Translations under genes and position numbers: made by a program
Notes under the pieces: model-generated
The model's input: only the letters and a program-made list of their open reading frames with translations
The model's database searches: none
Told to the model about the DNA's origin: nothing
Shown: positions 1-8,536 of the stretch, piece after piece
How the letters are laid out: each line of letters begins with the position of its first letter
Position numbering within the stretch: position 1 is the stretch's first letter
Assembly (NCBI GenBank): GCA_047975215.1
Contig: JBKEDD010000051.1
Span: 22,148 to 86,147 of the forward strand
DNA from: JAGRMG01 sp047975215
Lineage (GTDB): Bacteria > Pseudomonadota > Alphaproteobacteria > Rhodobacterales > Rhodobacteraceae
Direction: 5' to 3'
Length of the DNA: 64,000 nt

Positions 1-761
1 TCGCTCAGCGCCGCCGGCGTGCGGGTCGCCTGTACCAGATCGGCCATGTAGCGTTCCATCGCGTCTGACACATGAATGCGCCCGATCTCGGCCCGCGCCG
101 AGAACACGGCCGCCTGGGGGATGGCCTGACGCGGCGCGGCGGGACTGGCGGCGCCCGTCGCGGCGGTACCTGTCAGCGCGGCGATCTCCTCGTTCCGCAC
201 CAGCCGGATGACCTCGACCTCGTCATCGACGGGCGGGTAGGTGATGTTAACATGCATCAGGAACCGGTCCATCTGCGCCTCGGGCAAGGGATAGGTGCCT
301 TCCTGTTCAATCGGGTTCTGTGTTGCCATCACCATGAATAGCGGCTCCATCCGGTGCGTGGTGCCGGCCACCGTGACCTGGCGTTCCTCCATCGCTTCGA
401 GCAATGCGGCCTGCACCTTGGCGGGTGCGCGGTTGATCTCGTCGGCCAGCACTATGTTGGCAAAGATCGGCCCCGGTTCGAACCGGAACGTACCGCCCCC
501 CTCGGTCTGCGTGAACACCTCGGTTCCGGTCACGTCCGACGGCAGCAGGTCGGGGGTGAACTGGATTCGGCTGAACCGGGCATCCATGTTTCTGGCCAGC
601 GCCTTGATTGCGCGGGTCTTGGCCAACCCCGGCAGCCCCTCGACAAGAAGATTGCCGTTGGCCAGCAGGCCGATGACCAGCCGGTCGATCACATCCCGCT
701 GGCCGATGATGGATTGCCCCATGCGGGCCTTGAGGTCGAGAATGTCAGAATGTGCGGTCAT
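1..761 (-). CDS. MoxR family AAA+ ATPase, N-terminal part (3' end cut by window edge)
   Basis: The reverse strand is open from an ATG at 761 to the window edge, about 253 codons. The translation shows a MoxR-type AAA+ core. There is a Walker A in the form GLPGLAKT near residue 41, a Walker B VLADEINRA near residue 100, and the family segments PLPEAQMDRF and ATQNPIEQEGTYPL (sensor region). MoxR ATPases are chaperone-like and usually sit beside DUF58 and von Willebrand A-domain genes; those would lie outside the window, so the partner is unknown. Codons before 761 offer no better start. It is divergent from the aminobenzoate operon, sharing a 248-bp upstream region. The family call is firm; the specific role is not. 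Confidence 0.9.
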   Translation of the reverse strand, partial: MTAHSDILDLKARMGQSIIGQRDVIDRLVIGLLANGNLLVEGLPGLAKTRAIKALARNMDARFSRIQFTPDLLPSDVTGTEVFTQTEGGGTFRFEPGPIFANIVLADEINRAPAKVQAALLEAMEERQVTVAGTTHRMEPLFMVMATQNPIEQEGTYPLPEAQMDRFLMHVNITYPPVDDEVEVIRLVRNEEIAALTGTAATGAASPAAPRQAIPQAAVFSARAEIGRIHVSDAMERYMADLVQATRTPAALS

Positions 762-899
762 GCGGGCGCCCGTTCCTGTCGGTCCGTGTTGTCGTTAGGT
801 GGCGGCATCTTCGCGAGGATTGGGCAATGGTGCAACGGGTTGGTCCCGTGTTCAACGCCCGTATCCGCCCGTGGCGCAGCGCCAGGAAGGGCAACGGAT

Positions 900-952
900 T
901 ATTTCAAGCCTGAAGCTTTAACCTTGAAATATCTTTCGACCTGCAATAACCT
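900..952 (+). promoter_or_regulatory. Promoter with overlapping operator-like inverted repeat upstream of the aminobenzoyl-CoA operon
   Basis: A perfect 9-bp inverted repeat is present: TATTTCAAG at 900-908 and CTTGAAATA at 923-931, separated by 14 nt. The right arm contains TTGAAA (924-929), which with a 17-nt spacer leads to TAACCT (947-952), a plausible sigma-70 promoter. A dimeric repressor on this dyad would cover the -35 box. The obvious candidate regulator is the MarR protein encoded at 4050-4535 in the same operon. The placement is seen in the sequence; the regulator assignment is inference. Confidence 0.5.
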
Positions 953-1009
953 GACCTCGAAACCGCCGGTTGCAAGCCCGCGTGCAGGACGGGCAGGGGA
1001 GGATGCCGA

Positions 1010-3301
1010 ATGCGTGTCGCTTGTCTTGGAGGAGGCCCGGCGGGGCTCTACTTTGCCATCAGCATGAAGCTGCGCGACCCGTCCCACCAGGTCACCGTGA
1101 TCGAGCGCAACAAGGCAGACGATACGTTCGGCTGGGGTGTGGTTCTGTCTGACGACGCGCTTGAGAACATGCAGGGCAACGACCCGGCCAGCACTGCCGC
1201 CATTCGCGAGAATTTCGCCTACTGGGACGATATCGCGGTGGTTCATGACGGCAAGCGCACCGTTTCGGGCGGGCATGGTTTCGCCGGGATCGGGCGGATG
1301 CGGATGCTGTTGATCCTGCAGGAACGCGCGCGCGAACTGGGTGTCGATCTGCAATACGAAACGCCGTTCACCTCGGCCGAGGACTACCGGCACGACTTTG
1401 ATCTGGTGGTTGCCGCCGACGGCATCAATTCACGCATCCGCAACGAATATGCCAGCCATTTCAAACCCGATGTCGACACCCGCAAATGCAAGTTCATCTG
1501 GCTGGGCACGCATCAGAAATTCGATGACGCCTTTACCTTCATCTTCGAGAAGACAGAACACGGCTGGATGTGGATCCATGCCTATCAGTTCGACGCCGAT
1601 ACCGCGACGGTGATCGTCGAGTGCAGCCAGGCGACCTGGGACGCCTGGGGGTTCGAGCATATGTCGAAGCAAGACAGCATCGCCACCTGCGAGCGCATCT
1701 TCGCGGGCCATCTGGACGGGCACCGGCTGATGTCGAACGCCAATCACCTGCGCGGGTCGGCGGTGTGGATCAATTTTCCCCGCGTGCTGTGCGAGAACTG
1801 GCATCACGAAAACGTGGTGCTGATGGGCGACGCGGCGGCAACGGCGCACTTCTCGATCGGGTCGGGTTCGCGGCTGGCCTTCGACAGCGCCATTTCGCTG
1901 GCCACCTACCTGCACTCCGAACCGAGCATGGAACTGGCCTTCGAACGCTATCAGGAGGAACGCCGGCTCGACGTGCTGCGCCTGCAATCGGCGGCGCGCA
2001 ACTCATTGGAATGGTTCGAGGATGTCGAACGCTACCTGGAACATGATCCGGTTCAGTTCACCTATTCGCTGCTGACCCGGTCGCAGCGAATAAGCCACGA
2101 GAACCTGCGCCTGCGCGATCCGGCCTTCGTGGAGCGCGCCGAACGCTGGTTCAATGCGAAGGCGGGAATCGACAGCGCCCGCGCGCCCATGTTCGCGCCC
2201 TTCAGGCTGCGCGGCATGGACCTCAAGAACCGCGTCGTGGTCTCGCCCATGGCGCAGTACAAGGCCGTCGACGGCTGCCCGACCGACTGGCATCTGGTGC
2301 ATTACGGCGAACGCGCCAAGGGCGGTGCCGGGCTGGTCTATGCCGAGATGACCTGCGTCAGCCCGCAAGGGCGCATCACGCCGGGCTGTCCGGGGTTGTA
2401 CGCGCCCGAACACGAAACCGCCTGGCGCCGGATCGTCGAATTCGTGCACACCCAGACCGACGCGAAGATGTGCATGCAGATCGGTCATTCCGGGCGCAAG
2501 GGATCGACCCAGCTGGGCTGGGAAGAAATGGACGCGCCCCTTGAATCGGGCAACTGGCCGGTGCTGTCGGCATCGGCGCTGCCCTGGTCGCGCGGCAATG
2601 CGGTGCCCAGGGAAATGGACCGTGCCGACATGGACCTTGTCCGCGACCAGTTCGTCGCATCGACGCGGATGGCCGCGCGTTGCGGCTTTGACATGATCGA
2701 GCTTCATGCCGCGCATGGCTATCTGATCTCGTCCTTCATCTCACCGCTGTCCAACCGGCGCGGCGACGCATATGGCGGTAGCCTCGAGAACCGGCTGCGC
2801 TATCCGCTGGAGGTGTTCGCGGCCATGCGCGCGGCCTGGCCCCAGGCAAAACCGATGTCGGTGCGAATCAGCGCGAATGACTGGGCCGGCGATGACGGCG
2901 TGACGCCGCAGGAGGCGGTCGCGATCGCCCGCGCCTTTGCCGCCGCCGGTGCCGATATCATCGACGTATCCGCGGGGCAGACCTCGGCCGATGCCGCGCC
3001 GGTCTATGGCCGCATGTTCCAGACGCCGTTTTCCGACCGTATCCGCAACGAGGCCGGAATCGCCACAATGGCGGTGGGCAACATCTACGAGGCCGATCAC
3101 GTCAATTCGATCCTGATGGCGGGCCGGGCCGATCTGGTCTGCCTGGCGCGTCCGCACCTGGCCGACCCCTACTGGACGCTGCACACCGCCACGGCGCTGG
3201 GCGACCGGCAGGAACGCTGGCCCGATCCCTATCTGCCGGGCCGCGACCAGGCATGGCGGCTGGCCGACCGCGAGGCCGAGCAGGAAGTGATCCGGGCATG
3301 A
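1010..3301 (+). CDS. Bifunctional 2-aminobenzoyl-CoA (or salicylyl-CoA) monooxygenase/reductase
   Basis: The 763-residue fusion has an N-terminal FAD aromatic hydroxylase (about 1-385) and a C-terminal old-yellow-enzyme type NAD(P)H:FMN reductase (about 394-740). In the first part are the dinucleotide-binding GGGPAG at 7-12, an AADGINSR segment near 130 and the second FAD motif around GDAA near 269. In the second part are VVSPMAQ near 408 and the HAAHGYL segment near 565. This architecture and size match the aerobic 2-aminobenzoyl-CoA monooxygenase/reductase described in Azoarcus evansii, which hydroxylates and then reduces the ring of the CoA thioester. Databases often label it salicylyl-CoA 5-hydroxylase/oxidoreductase. 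An AGGGGAGGA Shine-Dalgarno at 995-1003 fixes the start. It heads a tightly packed operon and its stop overlaps the next ATG. Confidence 0.88.
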   Translation: MRVACLGGGPAGLYFAISMKLRDPSHQVTVIERNKADDTFGWGVVLSDDALENMQGNDPASTAAIRENFAYWDDIAVVHDGKRTVSGGHGFAGIGRMRMLLILQERARELGVDLQYETPFTSAEDYRHDFDLVVAADGINSRIRNEYASHFKPDVDTRKCKFIWLGTHQKFDDAFTFIFEKTEHGWMWIHAYQFDADTATVIVECSQATWDAWGFEHMSKQDSIATCERIFAGHLDGHRLMSNANHLRGSAVWINFPRVLCENWHHENVVLMGDAAATAHFSIGSGSRLAFDSAISLATYLHSEPSMELAFERYQEERRLDVLRLQSAARNSLEWFEDVERYLEHDPVQFTYSLLTRSQRISHENLRLRDPAFVERAERWFNAKAGIDSARAPMFAPFRLRGMDLKNRVVVSPMAQYKAVDGCPTDWHLVHYGERAKGGAGLVYAEMTCVSPQGRITPGCPGLYAPEHETAWRRIVEFVHTQTDAKMCMQIGHSGRKGSTQLGWEEMDAPLESGNWPVLSASALPWSRGNAVPREMDRADMDLVRDQFVASTRMAARCGFDMIELHAAHGYLISSFISPLSNRRGDAYGGSLENRLRYPLEVFAAMRAAWPQAKPMSVRISANDWAGDDGVTPQEAVAIARAFAAAGADIIDVSAGQTSADAAPVYGRMFQTPFSDRIRNEAGIATMAVGNIYEADHVNSILMAGRADLVCLARPHLADPYWTLHTATALGDRQERWPDPYLPGRDQAWRLADREAEQEVIRA

Positions 3302-4053
3302 GCCTCGCAGAGCGTCACATCGTGGTTTCGGGCGCGGGTTCGGGTGTGGGGGCCGATATCGCGGCGCTGTTCGCCGATGCCGGCGCGCGGGTCACGATAC
3401 TGGGGCGGCGCCCGCAACCCCTGGAGGACGTGGCCGACCGCACCGGCGCGCGGGCCGAGATCTGCGATGTGACAGACCGGCAATCGCTCGATTCCGCGCT
3501 GGCCCGGGCGGCAAGGGCGCAGGGGCCGGTGGATGTTGCAGTCGCCAATGCGGGTGCGGCGGAAAGCGTACCCTTCGCCCGAATGACCGGCGCCGATCTG
3601 GAGGCGATGCTTTCGGTCAACCTGGGCGGCGTGTTCCATCTGTGGCAGGCGTGTTTTCCCGCGATGAAGAAACGCGGCTGGGGTCGGCTGATCGCGATTG
3701 CCTCGACCGCGGGGCTGAAGGGCTACCCCTATGTTTCGGCCTATTGCGCCGCCAAGCACGGGGTTATCGGCATGACCCGGGCGCTGGCCGTCGAACTGGC
3801 GAAGACGGGGGTCACGGTGAACGCGATCTGCCCCGGCTTCATCGAAACGCCGTTGCTGGAGCGGTCGATCGCGAGAATCGTGGAGAGTACGGGCATGAGT
3901 GCCGAGAAAGCCGCCGCCTCGCTGCGGGCCGGCAATCCGCAGGACAGGTTCATCGGTACCGACGAGGTGGCCGGCGCGGCGTTGTGGCTGTGCAGCGATG
4001 CAGCGCGGTCGGTCAACGGTCATGCGCTGAGTCTGGCGGGGGGCGAGTTGTGA
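3298..4053 (+). CDS. SDR family NAD(P)-dependent oxidoreductase of the aminobenzoyl-CoA operon
   Basis: A classical short-chain dehydrogenase of 251 aa. The cofactor motif GAGSGVG lies at about residues 10-16, ANAGAAE near 84, and the catalytic Tyr149-x3-Lys153 pair in the YCAAK segment, with a Ser about 13 residues before Tyr. ATG 3298 overlaps the monooxygenase stop (ATGA), so the two are translationally coupled; the longer in-frame opening upstream is not used. In the pathway it most likely oxidises a hydroxyacyl-CoA intermediate (3-hydroxyacyl-CoA dehydrogenase-like step) after ring reduction. The substrate is inferred from context only. Confidence 0.85.
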   Translation: MSLAERHIVVSGAGSGVGADIAALFADAGARVTILGRRPQPLEDVADRTGARAEICDVTDRQSLDSALARAARAQGPVDVAVANAGAAESVPFARMTGADLEAMLSVNLGGVFHLWQACFPAMKKRGWGRLIAIASTAGLKGYPYVSAYCAAKHGVIGMTRALAVELAKTGVTVNAICPGFIETPLLERSIARIVESTGMSAEKAAASLRAGNPQDRFIGTDEVAGAALWLCSDAARSVNGHALSLAGGEL

Positions 4054-4535
4054 GCCCGGCCGGACAGGCAGGGGGTGCCGGACCGACCTCCAAGACCCGG
4101 CTGCGGTTATGGCTGCGGTTGCTGAAACTCACCCGCGGCATCGAATCGGACCTGCGCGACAAGCTGCGGCGCGAGTTCGACAGCACGCTGCCGCGGTTCG
4201 ACGTCATGTCGGCGCTGAGCCGCCGCCCCGACGGTCTGAAGATGAGCGAGATATCGGGCCTGCTGAAGGTGTCGAACGGCAACGTCACCGGCATCGTCGA
4301 GAGGTTGGCGGGCGACGGTCTTGCGCGCCGCGAGGCGATGCCCGGCGACCGCCGCGCCGCACGGGTGCGGCTGACAGCCGAGGGGCGTGCGGAATTTGCG
4401 CGCCAGGCGGCGGCGCACGAGGCGTGGATCGACACGGTGCTGGCGCGGTTCGACGTGGCTACCGCCGAGGACATGATTCGCGCAATCGACGGTTCGATGG
4501 CGCATGATGCAGGCACCGCACGGGAGGAAACATGA
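4050..4535 (+). CDS. MarR family transcriptional regulator of the aminobenzoate operon
   Basis: 161 residues starting at a GTG that overlaps the SDR stop codon. It contains a winged helix: FDVMSALSRRPDGLKMSEIS, then the recognition helix region KVSNGNVTGIVERL and the wing DRRAARVRLT, typical of MarR proteins. MarR repressors in CoA-dependent aromatic pathways commonly sense the aryl-CoA thioester. Being inside the operon it probably autoregulates. Candidate operators are the dyads at 900-931 and 8402-8419, which differ in sequence, so it may bind only one of them. Family certain, ligand inferred. Confidence 0.85.
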   Translation: MSPAGQAGGAGPTSKTRLRLWLRLLKLTRGIESDLRDKLRREFDSTLPRFDVMSALSRRPDGLKMSEISGLLKVSNGNVTGIVERLAGDGLARREAMPGDRRAARVRLTAEGRAEFARQAAAHEAWIDTVLARFDVATAEDMIRAIDGSMAHDAGTAREET

Positions 4536-5341
4536 GACAGGCCACTGAAAACACCACACATTTCCTGTGCCGGATCGACGGCCGGGTTGCCACGATCTCG
4601 CTTGACCGGCCCGAGCGCAAGAACCCGCTGACCTTTGACAGCTACGCCGAGCTGCGCGACTGGTTCCGCGACCTGCATTACGCCGACAATGTCGATGTGG
4701 TGGTGTTCGCGCCGAACGGCGGCAATTTCAGTTCGGGCGGTGACGTGCATGACATCATCGGACCGCTGACGCGCATGAACATGAAGGAGCTTCTTGCCTT
4801 CACCCGGATGACCGGCGATCTGGTCAAGGCGATGGTGAGTTGCGGCAAGCCGGTGATCGCCGCCATCGACGGCGTGTGCGCCGGTGCCGGCGCGATCATC
4901 GCGATGTGTTCTGATCTGCGCATCGCCACGCCCGAGGCGAAGGTCGCCTTCCTGTTCACCCGCGTCGGGCTGGCGGGCTGTGACATGGGCGCCTGCGCCA
5001 TCCTGCCCCGGATCATCGGCCAGGGACGGGCGGCGGAACTGCTGTATACCGGACGGGCGATGAGCGCCGAGGAGGGCGCCGCCTGGGGGTTTCACAACCG
5101 GGTGGTGAAGGCGGATGCGCTGATGGATGCGGCGCGTGACATGGCTGAGCGGATCGCCTCGGGCCCGAATTTCGCGCATATGATGACCAAGACGATGCTG
5201 GCGCAGGAATGGTCGATGGGACTCGAGCAGGCGATCGAGGCCGAGGCCCAGGCGCAGGCGATCTGCATGCAGACCGGCGATTTCGAACGCGCCTACAAGG
5301 CGTTCGCCGCCAGGGAGAAGCCGGTATTCGAGGGGGATTGA
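4532..5341 (+). CDS. Enoyl-CoA hydratase/isomerase family protein
   Basis: A crotonase-fold protein of 269 aa with the CoA/oxyanion-hole segments FSSGGDVHDI (about residues 67-76) and AAIDGVCAGAGAIIAM (about 110-125). Its ATG overlaps the MarR stop (ATGA), placing it in the same transcript. In the 2-aminobenzoyl-CoA pathway a hydratase of this class is expected to hydrate or hydrolytically open the partly reduced alicyclic CoA intermediate. The first acidic catalytic position of classical hydratases is replaced by DMGA-type residues (GLAGCDMGACAILPR), a pattern also found in ring-modifying crotonases, so the exact reaction is open. Confidence 0.85.
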   Translation: MRQATENTTHFLCRIDGRVATISLDRPERKNPLTFDSYAELRDWFRDLHYADNVDVVVFAPNGGNFSSGGDVHDIIGPLTRMNMKELLAFTRMTGDLVKAMVSCGKPVIAAIDGVCAGAGAIIAMCSDLRIATPEAKVAFLFTRVGLAGCDMGACAILPRIIGQGRAAELLYTGRAMSAEEGAAWGFHNRVVKADALMDAARDMAERIASGPNFAHMMTKTMLAQEWSMGLEQAIEAEAQAQAICMQTGDFERAYKAFAAREKPVFEGD

Positions 5342-5356
5342 GGCCGCGCGCCGGAA

Positions 5357-5394
5357 ATCCGCGCCTTGCGCGGATGCCTCCGGCGGGAGTTTTT
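5357..5394 (+). terminator. Intra-operon hairpin and T-run (attenuator/terminator-like, possibly a repeat)
   Basis: Two consecutive dyads lie in the only real gap of the operon. ATCCGCGC/GCGCGGAT (5357-5364, 5368-5375, loop CTT) is followed by CTCC-GGCG-GGAG and five T residues (5390-5394). The tail of the element (CCTCCGGCGGGAG, Ts, then an AAGATGAAGAG-like end) resembles an intergenic sequence I remember as frequent in Rhodobacteraceae genomes. It could reduce expression of the downstream dehydrogenase and ligase genes. The structure is seen; function is inferred. Confidence 0.45.
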
Positions 5395-5422
5395 CTGGCA
5401 AGATGAAGAGAAAGTGGTTCAC

Positions 5423-6580
5423 ATGGCTGACCGGAGCTTCCTGACCTGGCCGTTCTTTCACGACCGACACCGCGAACTGGCCGCCGGGCTGGAACGTTGG
5501 GCCGGTACCGGGCTGGGAGGGATCGACCATGCCGATACCGATGCGGCCTGCCGCGCGCTGGTGGTGGCGCTGGGCGGAGGGGGTTGGCTTTGCCATACGG
5601 GGGCGCGTTCGGGCGAGGCGCTGGATGTGGGCAGCTTGTGCCTGATCCGCGAGACACTGGCGCGCCATGACGGGCTGGCCGATTTCGCCTTTGCCATGCA
5701 GGGGCTCGGTACCGGCGCGATCTCGCTGTTCGGCACTCCGGAACAACAGGACGAATGGCTGGCGCTGACGCGGGCCGGCAAGGCGATTGCCGCGTTTGCC
5801 CTGACCGAGCCGCAGTCGGGGTCGGATGTGGCCAATTCGACCATGACGGCGGTCGAGGACCGCGATTGCTATGTGCTGAACGGCGAGAAGACCTGGATTT
5901 CCAACGGCGGTATCGCCGATGTCTATACCGTGTTCGCCCGCACCGGCGAGGCCGCGGGCGCGAAGGGGCTGTCGGCCTTCGTCGTGCCGGCCGATGTGCG
6001 GGGGCTGGAGGTCGTCGAAAGGTTGCAGGTTATCGCGCCCCATCCGCTTGCACGGTTGCGCTTCAGCGATTGCCGGGTGGCGAAATCGGCGTTGCTGGGT
6101 GCGCCGGGGCAGGGGTTTCGCATCGCGATGTCGGTGCTGGACGTGTTTCGCCCGACCGTCGCGGCGGCGGCGCTGGGATTCGCGCGCCGCGCCCTGGACG
6201 AGGCACTGGCCCGGGTTGCGGAAAGGCAGGTACAGGGCGCGCCGCTGTTCGATCTGCAGATGGTGCAGGGCCATATCGCCGACATGGCGCTGGACGTGGA
6301 TGCGGCGGCGCTGCTGGTCTATCGCGCCGCCTGGGCAAAGGACAGCGGCGCCGCTCGGGTGACGCGCGAGGCGGCTATGGCCAAGCTGTTTGCCACCGAC
6401 CGGGCGCAGGAGGTGATCGACCGTGCCGTGCAGCTGCATGGCGGCGACGGGGTGCGTTCGGGTCAGAAGGTGGAGGAACTGTATCGCGACATTCGCGCGC
6501 TGCGCATCTACGAGGGCGCCTCGGACGTGCAGCGCGTGATCATCGCCCGTCAGACGATGGGCGCATATCAGGGAGGCTGA
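5423..6580 (+). CDS. Acyl-CoA dehydrogenase
   Basis: 385 aa from ATG 5423, preceded by a GAAGAGAAAG-type ribosome site; the earlier in-frame ATG at 5366 falls inside the hairpin element and is rejected. Family signatures: FALTEPQSGSDVA near residue 131, EKTWISNGG near 156, and the C-terminal RIYEGASDVQR with the catalytic base Glu364. FAD-dependent alpha,beta-dehydrogenation of an acyl-CoA fits the beta-oxidation-like lower part of the aminobenzoyl-CoA pathway. Electrons would go to ETF. It ends 1 base before the ligase ATG. Confidence 0.88.
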   Translation: MADRSFLTWPFFHDRHRELAAGLERWAGTGLGGIDHADTDAACRALVVALGGGGWLCHTGARSGEALDVGSLCLIRETLARHDGLADFAFAMQGLGTGAISLFGTPEQQDEWLALTRAGKAIAAFALTEPQSGSDVANSTMTAVEDRDCYVLNGEKTWISNGGIADVYTVFARTGEAAGAKGLSAFVVPADVRGLEVVERLQVIAPHPLARLRFSDCRVAKSALLGAPGQGFRIAMSVLDVFRPTVAAAALGFARRALDEALARVAERQVQGAPLFDLQMVQGHIADMALDVDAAALLVYRAAWAKDSGAARVTREAAMAKLFATDRAQEVIDRAVQLHGGDGVRSGQKVEELYRDIRALRIYEGASDVQRVIIARQTMGAYQGG

Positions 6581-6581
6581 G

Positions 6582-8207
6582 ATGCTGGGACCGAGTGCCC
6601 ATACCGATACGTTCACGCGCGACAACCTGCCGCCGCGCGAGCTTTGGCCCGAGTTCCGGCTGGCGGGGTTCGAATATCCCGAGCGGCTCAACATCGGGGT
6701 GGAACTGACCGACGCGATGGTCGCGAAGGGTTTCGGCGACCGCACCGCGCTGATCGGCCACGGGCGGCGGCGCACCTACAAGGAACTGGCCGACTGGACC
6801 AACCGGCTGGCGCATGTTCTGATCGAGGATCTGAAGGTTCGCCCCGGCAACCGGGTGCTGATCCGGTCGGCCAACAACCCGGCCATGGTGGCCTGCTGGC
6901 TGGCCGCCACCAAGGCGGGCGCGGTGGTGGTCAACACCATGCCGATGCTGCGCGCGGGCGAACTGTCCAAGATCGTCGACAAGGCCGAGATCACCCATGC
7001 GTTGTGCGACACGCGGCTGATGGACGATCTGGTCGTCTGCGCCCGCGCCAGCGGGTTCCTGAACACCGTGGTCGGTTTTGACGGCACCTCGAACCACGAC
7101 GCCGAGCTGGACCGGCTGGCGCTGGAAAAACCGGTACAGTTCGACGCGGTTCAGACCGGGCGCGACGATGTGGCCCTGCTGGGATTTACCAGCGGCACCA
7201 CCGGCAGCCCCAAGGCGACGATGCACTTCCATCGCGACCTGTTGATCATTGCCGACGGCTATGCCCGCGAGGTGCTGGACGTGGTGCCTGAGGACATCTT
7301 CGTCGGTTCGCCGCCGCTGGCGTTCACTTTCGGTCTGGGCGGGCTGGCGGTGTTTCCGCTGCGCTTCGGGGCGGCGGCGACGCTGCTGGAACAGGCCAGC
7401 CCGCCGAACATGATCGAGATCATCGAGAAATACCGCGCCACGGTCTGTTTTACGGCGCCGACCGCCTATCGTGCCATGTTGCAGGCAATGGACGAGGGCG
7501 CCGACCTGTCCTCGCTTCGGGCCGCGGTGTCCGCGGGCGAGACCTTGCCGGCGCCGGTCTATGACGACTGGATGGCCAAGACCGGCAAACCGATGCTTGA
7601 CGGGATCGGTGCCACCGAGATGCTGCACATTTTCATCACCAACCGCTTTGACGATCACCGCCCGGCCTGCACAGGCCGCCCGGTCGGTGGATATGTCGCC
7701 AAGGTGGTCGATGACGACATGAACGACCTGTCTCCGGGCGAGATCGGGCGGTTGGCGGTGAAGGGGCCGACCGGGTGCCGTTATCTCGCCGATGCGCGGC
7801 AGAAGGAGTATGTGCGCGATGGCTGGAACATCACGGGCGACAGTTTTCGCATGGATGAGGACGGCTATTTCCATTTCGCCGCCCGCAACGACGACATGAT
7901 CGTGTCGGCCGGCTACAACATCGCCGGGCCAGAGGTCGAGGCGGCGCTGCTGGCGCATCCGGCGGTGGCGGAATGCGCGGTGATCGGTGCGCCGGACGAA
8001 GGTCGCGGGCTGATTGTCGAGGCGCATGTGGTGCTGGCCGAAGGTCAAGAAGCCAGCCCGCTGACCGTCAGGATACTCCAGGATCATGTGAAGGCGATGA
8101 TCGCACCCTACAAGTATCCCCGGTCGGTGCGCTTTTGCGACAGCCTGCCAAAGACCGCGACCGGGAAGATTCAGCGGTTCCTGCTGCGCCGGGAGGCCGA
8201 TGGGTGA
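6582..8207 (+). CDS. Benzoate-CoA ligase family protein, probably 2-aminobenzoate-CoA ligase
   Basis: A 541-residue AMP-forming acyl-CoA synthetase. The phosphate-binding loop FTSGTTGSPKAT is at about 200-212, the adenylation motif GIGATEMLH near 345, GDSFRMDEDGYF near 420 and the C-terminal catalytic Lys529 in KTATGKIQRF. Within ANL enzymes the HFHRD and GATEMLHIF segments resemble the benzoate-CoA ligase group. Activation of 2-aminobenzoate to its CoA ester is the first catabolic step, so its position last in an operon headed by the monooxygenase/reductase makes this substrate most likely; benzoate, salicylate or hydroxybenzoate remain possible. Confidence 0.85.
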   Translation: MLGPSAHTDTFTRDNLPPRELWPEFRLAGFEYPERLNIGVELTDAMVAKGFGDRTALIGHGRRRTYKELADWTNRLAHVLIEDLKVRPGNRVLIRSANNPAMVACWLAATKAGAVVVNTMPMLRAGELSKIVDKAEITHALCDTRLMDDLVVCARASGFLNTVVGFDGTSNHDAELDRLALEKPVQFDAVQTGRDDVALLGFTSGTTGSPKATMHFHRDLLIIADGYAREVLDVVPEDIFVGSPPLAFTFGLGGLAVFPLRFGAAATLLEQASPPNMIEIIEKYRATVCFTAPTAYRAMLQAMDEGADLSSLRAAVSAGETLPAPVYDDWMAKTGKPMLDGIGATEMLHIFITNRFDDHRPACTGRPVGGYVAKVVDDDMNDLSPGEIGRLAVKGPTGCRYLADARQKEYVRDGWNITGDSFRMDEDGYFHFAARNDDMIVSAGYNIAGPEVEAALLAHPAVAECAVIGAPDEGRGLIVEAHVVLAEGQEASPLTVRILQDHVKAMIAPYKYPRSVRFCDSLPKTATGKIQRFLLRREADG

Positions 8208-8369
8208 AAATGTGGGGCATCCCGGCGGTCGGATCGCGCGACGGCTGCATTTCTTCTCGACCTGCGGGCAGTTTGGCCCTTTACTGCACGTCGTCAGGGT
8301 GGTGAAAACGGCGGAGCGAGCGAAAAGTACGCGACGGAGACGTCAGGTTGACCCCGCGTAAGGTTAACA

Positions 8370-8429
8370 TTGACAGTAAGGGGAATCACGAATACCGTAA
8401 ATTGGTACTCATATACCAAATTAGTACGG
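8370..8429 (+). promoter_or_regulatory. Promoter and operator-like dyad ahead of the ABC transporter operon
   Basis: A perfect -35 box TTGACA (8370-8375), a 17-nt spacer and TACCGT (8393-8398) form a promoter. Directly downstream, at the expected transcription start, lies the dyad TTGGTA-N6-TACCAA (8402-8407, 8414-8419). An outer pair CCGTA (8395-8399) and TACGG (8425-8429) nearly shares its axis. A repressor there would block initiation. This is the useful content of the 329-bp gap 8208-8536; the first half of the gap shows nothing recognisable. Confidence 0.5.
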
Positions 8430-8536
8430 TTCGGATGTACATCTGATCGGACATCTGCAAACTGAACTGGCTCGGAACGGCTGAATCCAACGCCCGATCC
8501 GGAACAACGATCAGGTCGAAACGTGGGAGGACTGAC

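Noticed and set aside
4013..6775. A 920-codon open frame antisense to the catabolic operon
   Set aside because: A shadow frame in high-GC DNA: repetitive His/Arg/Gln/Gly composition, no domain, and lies over five well-supported genes.
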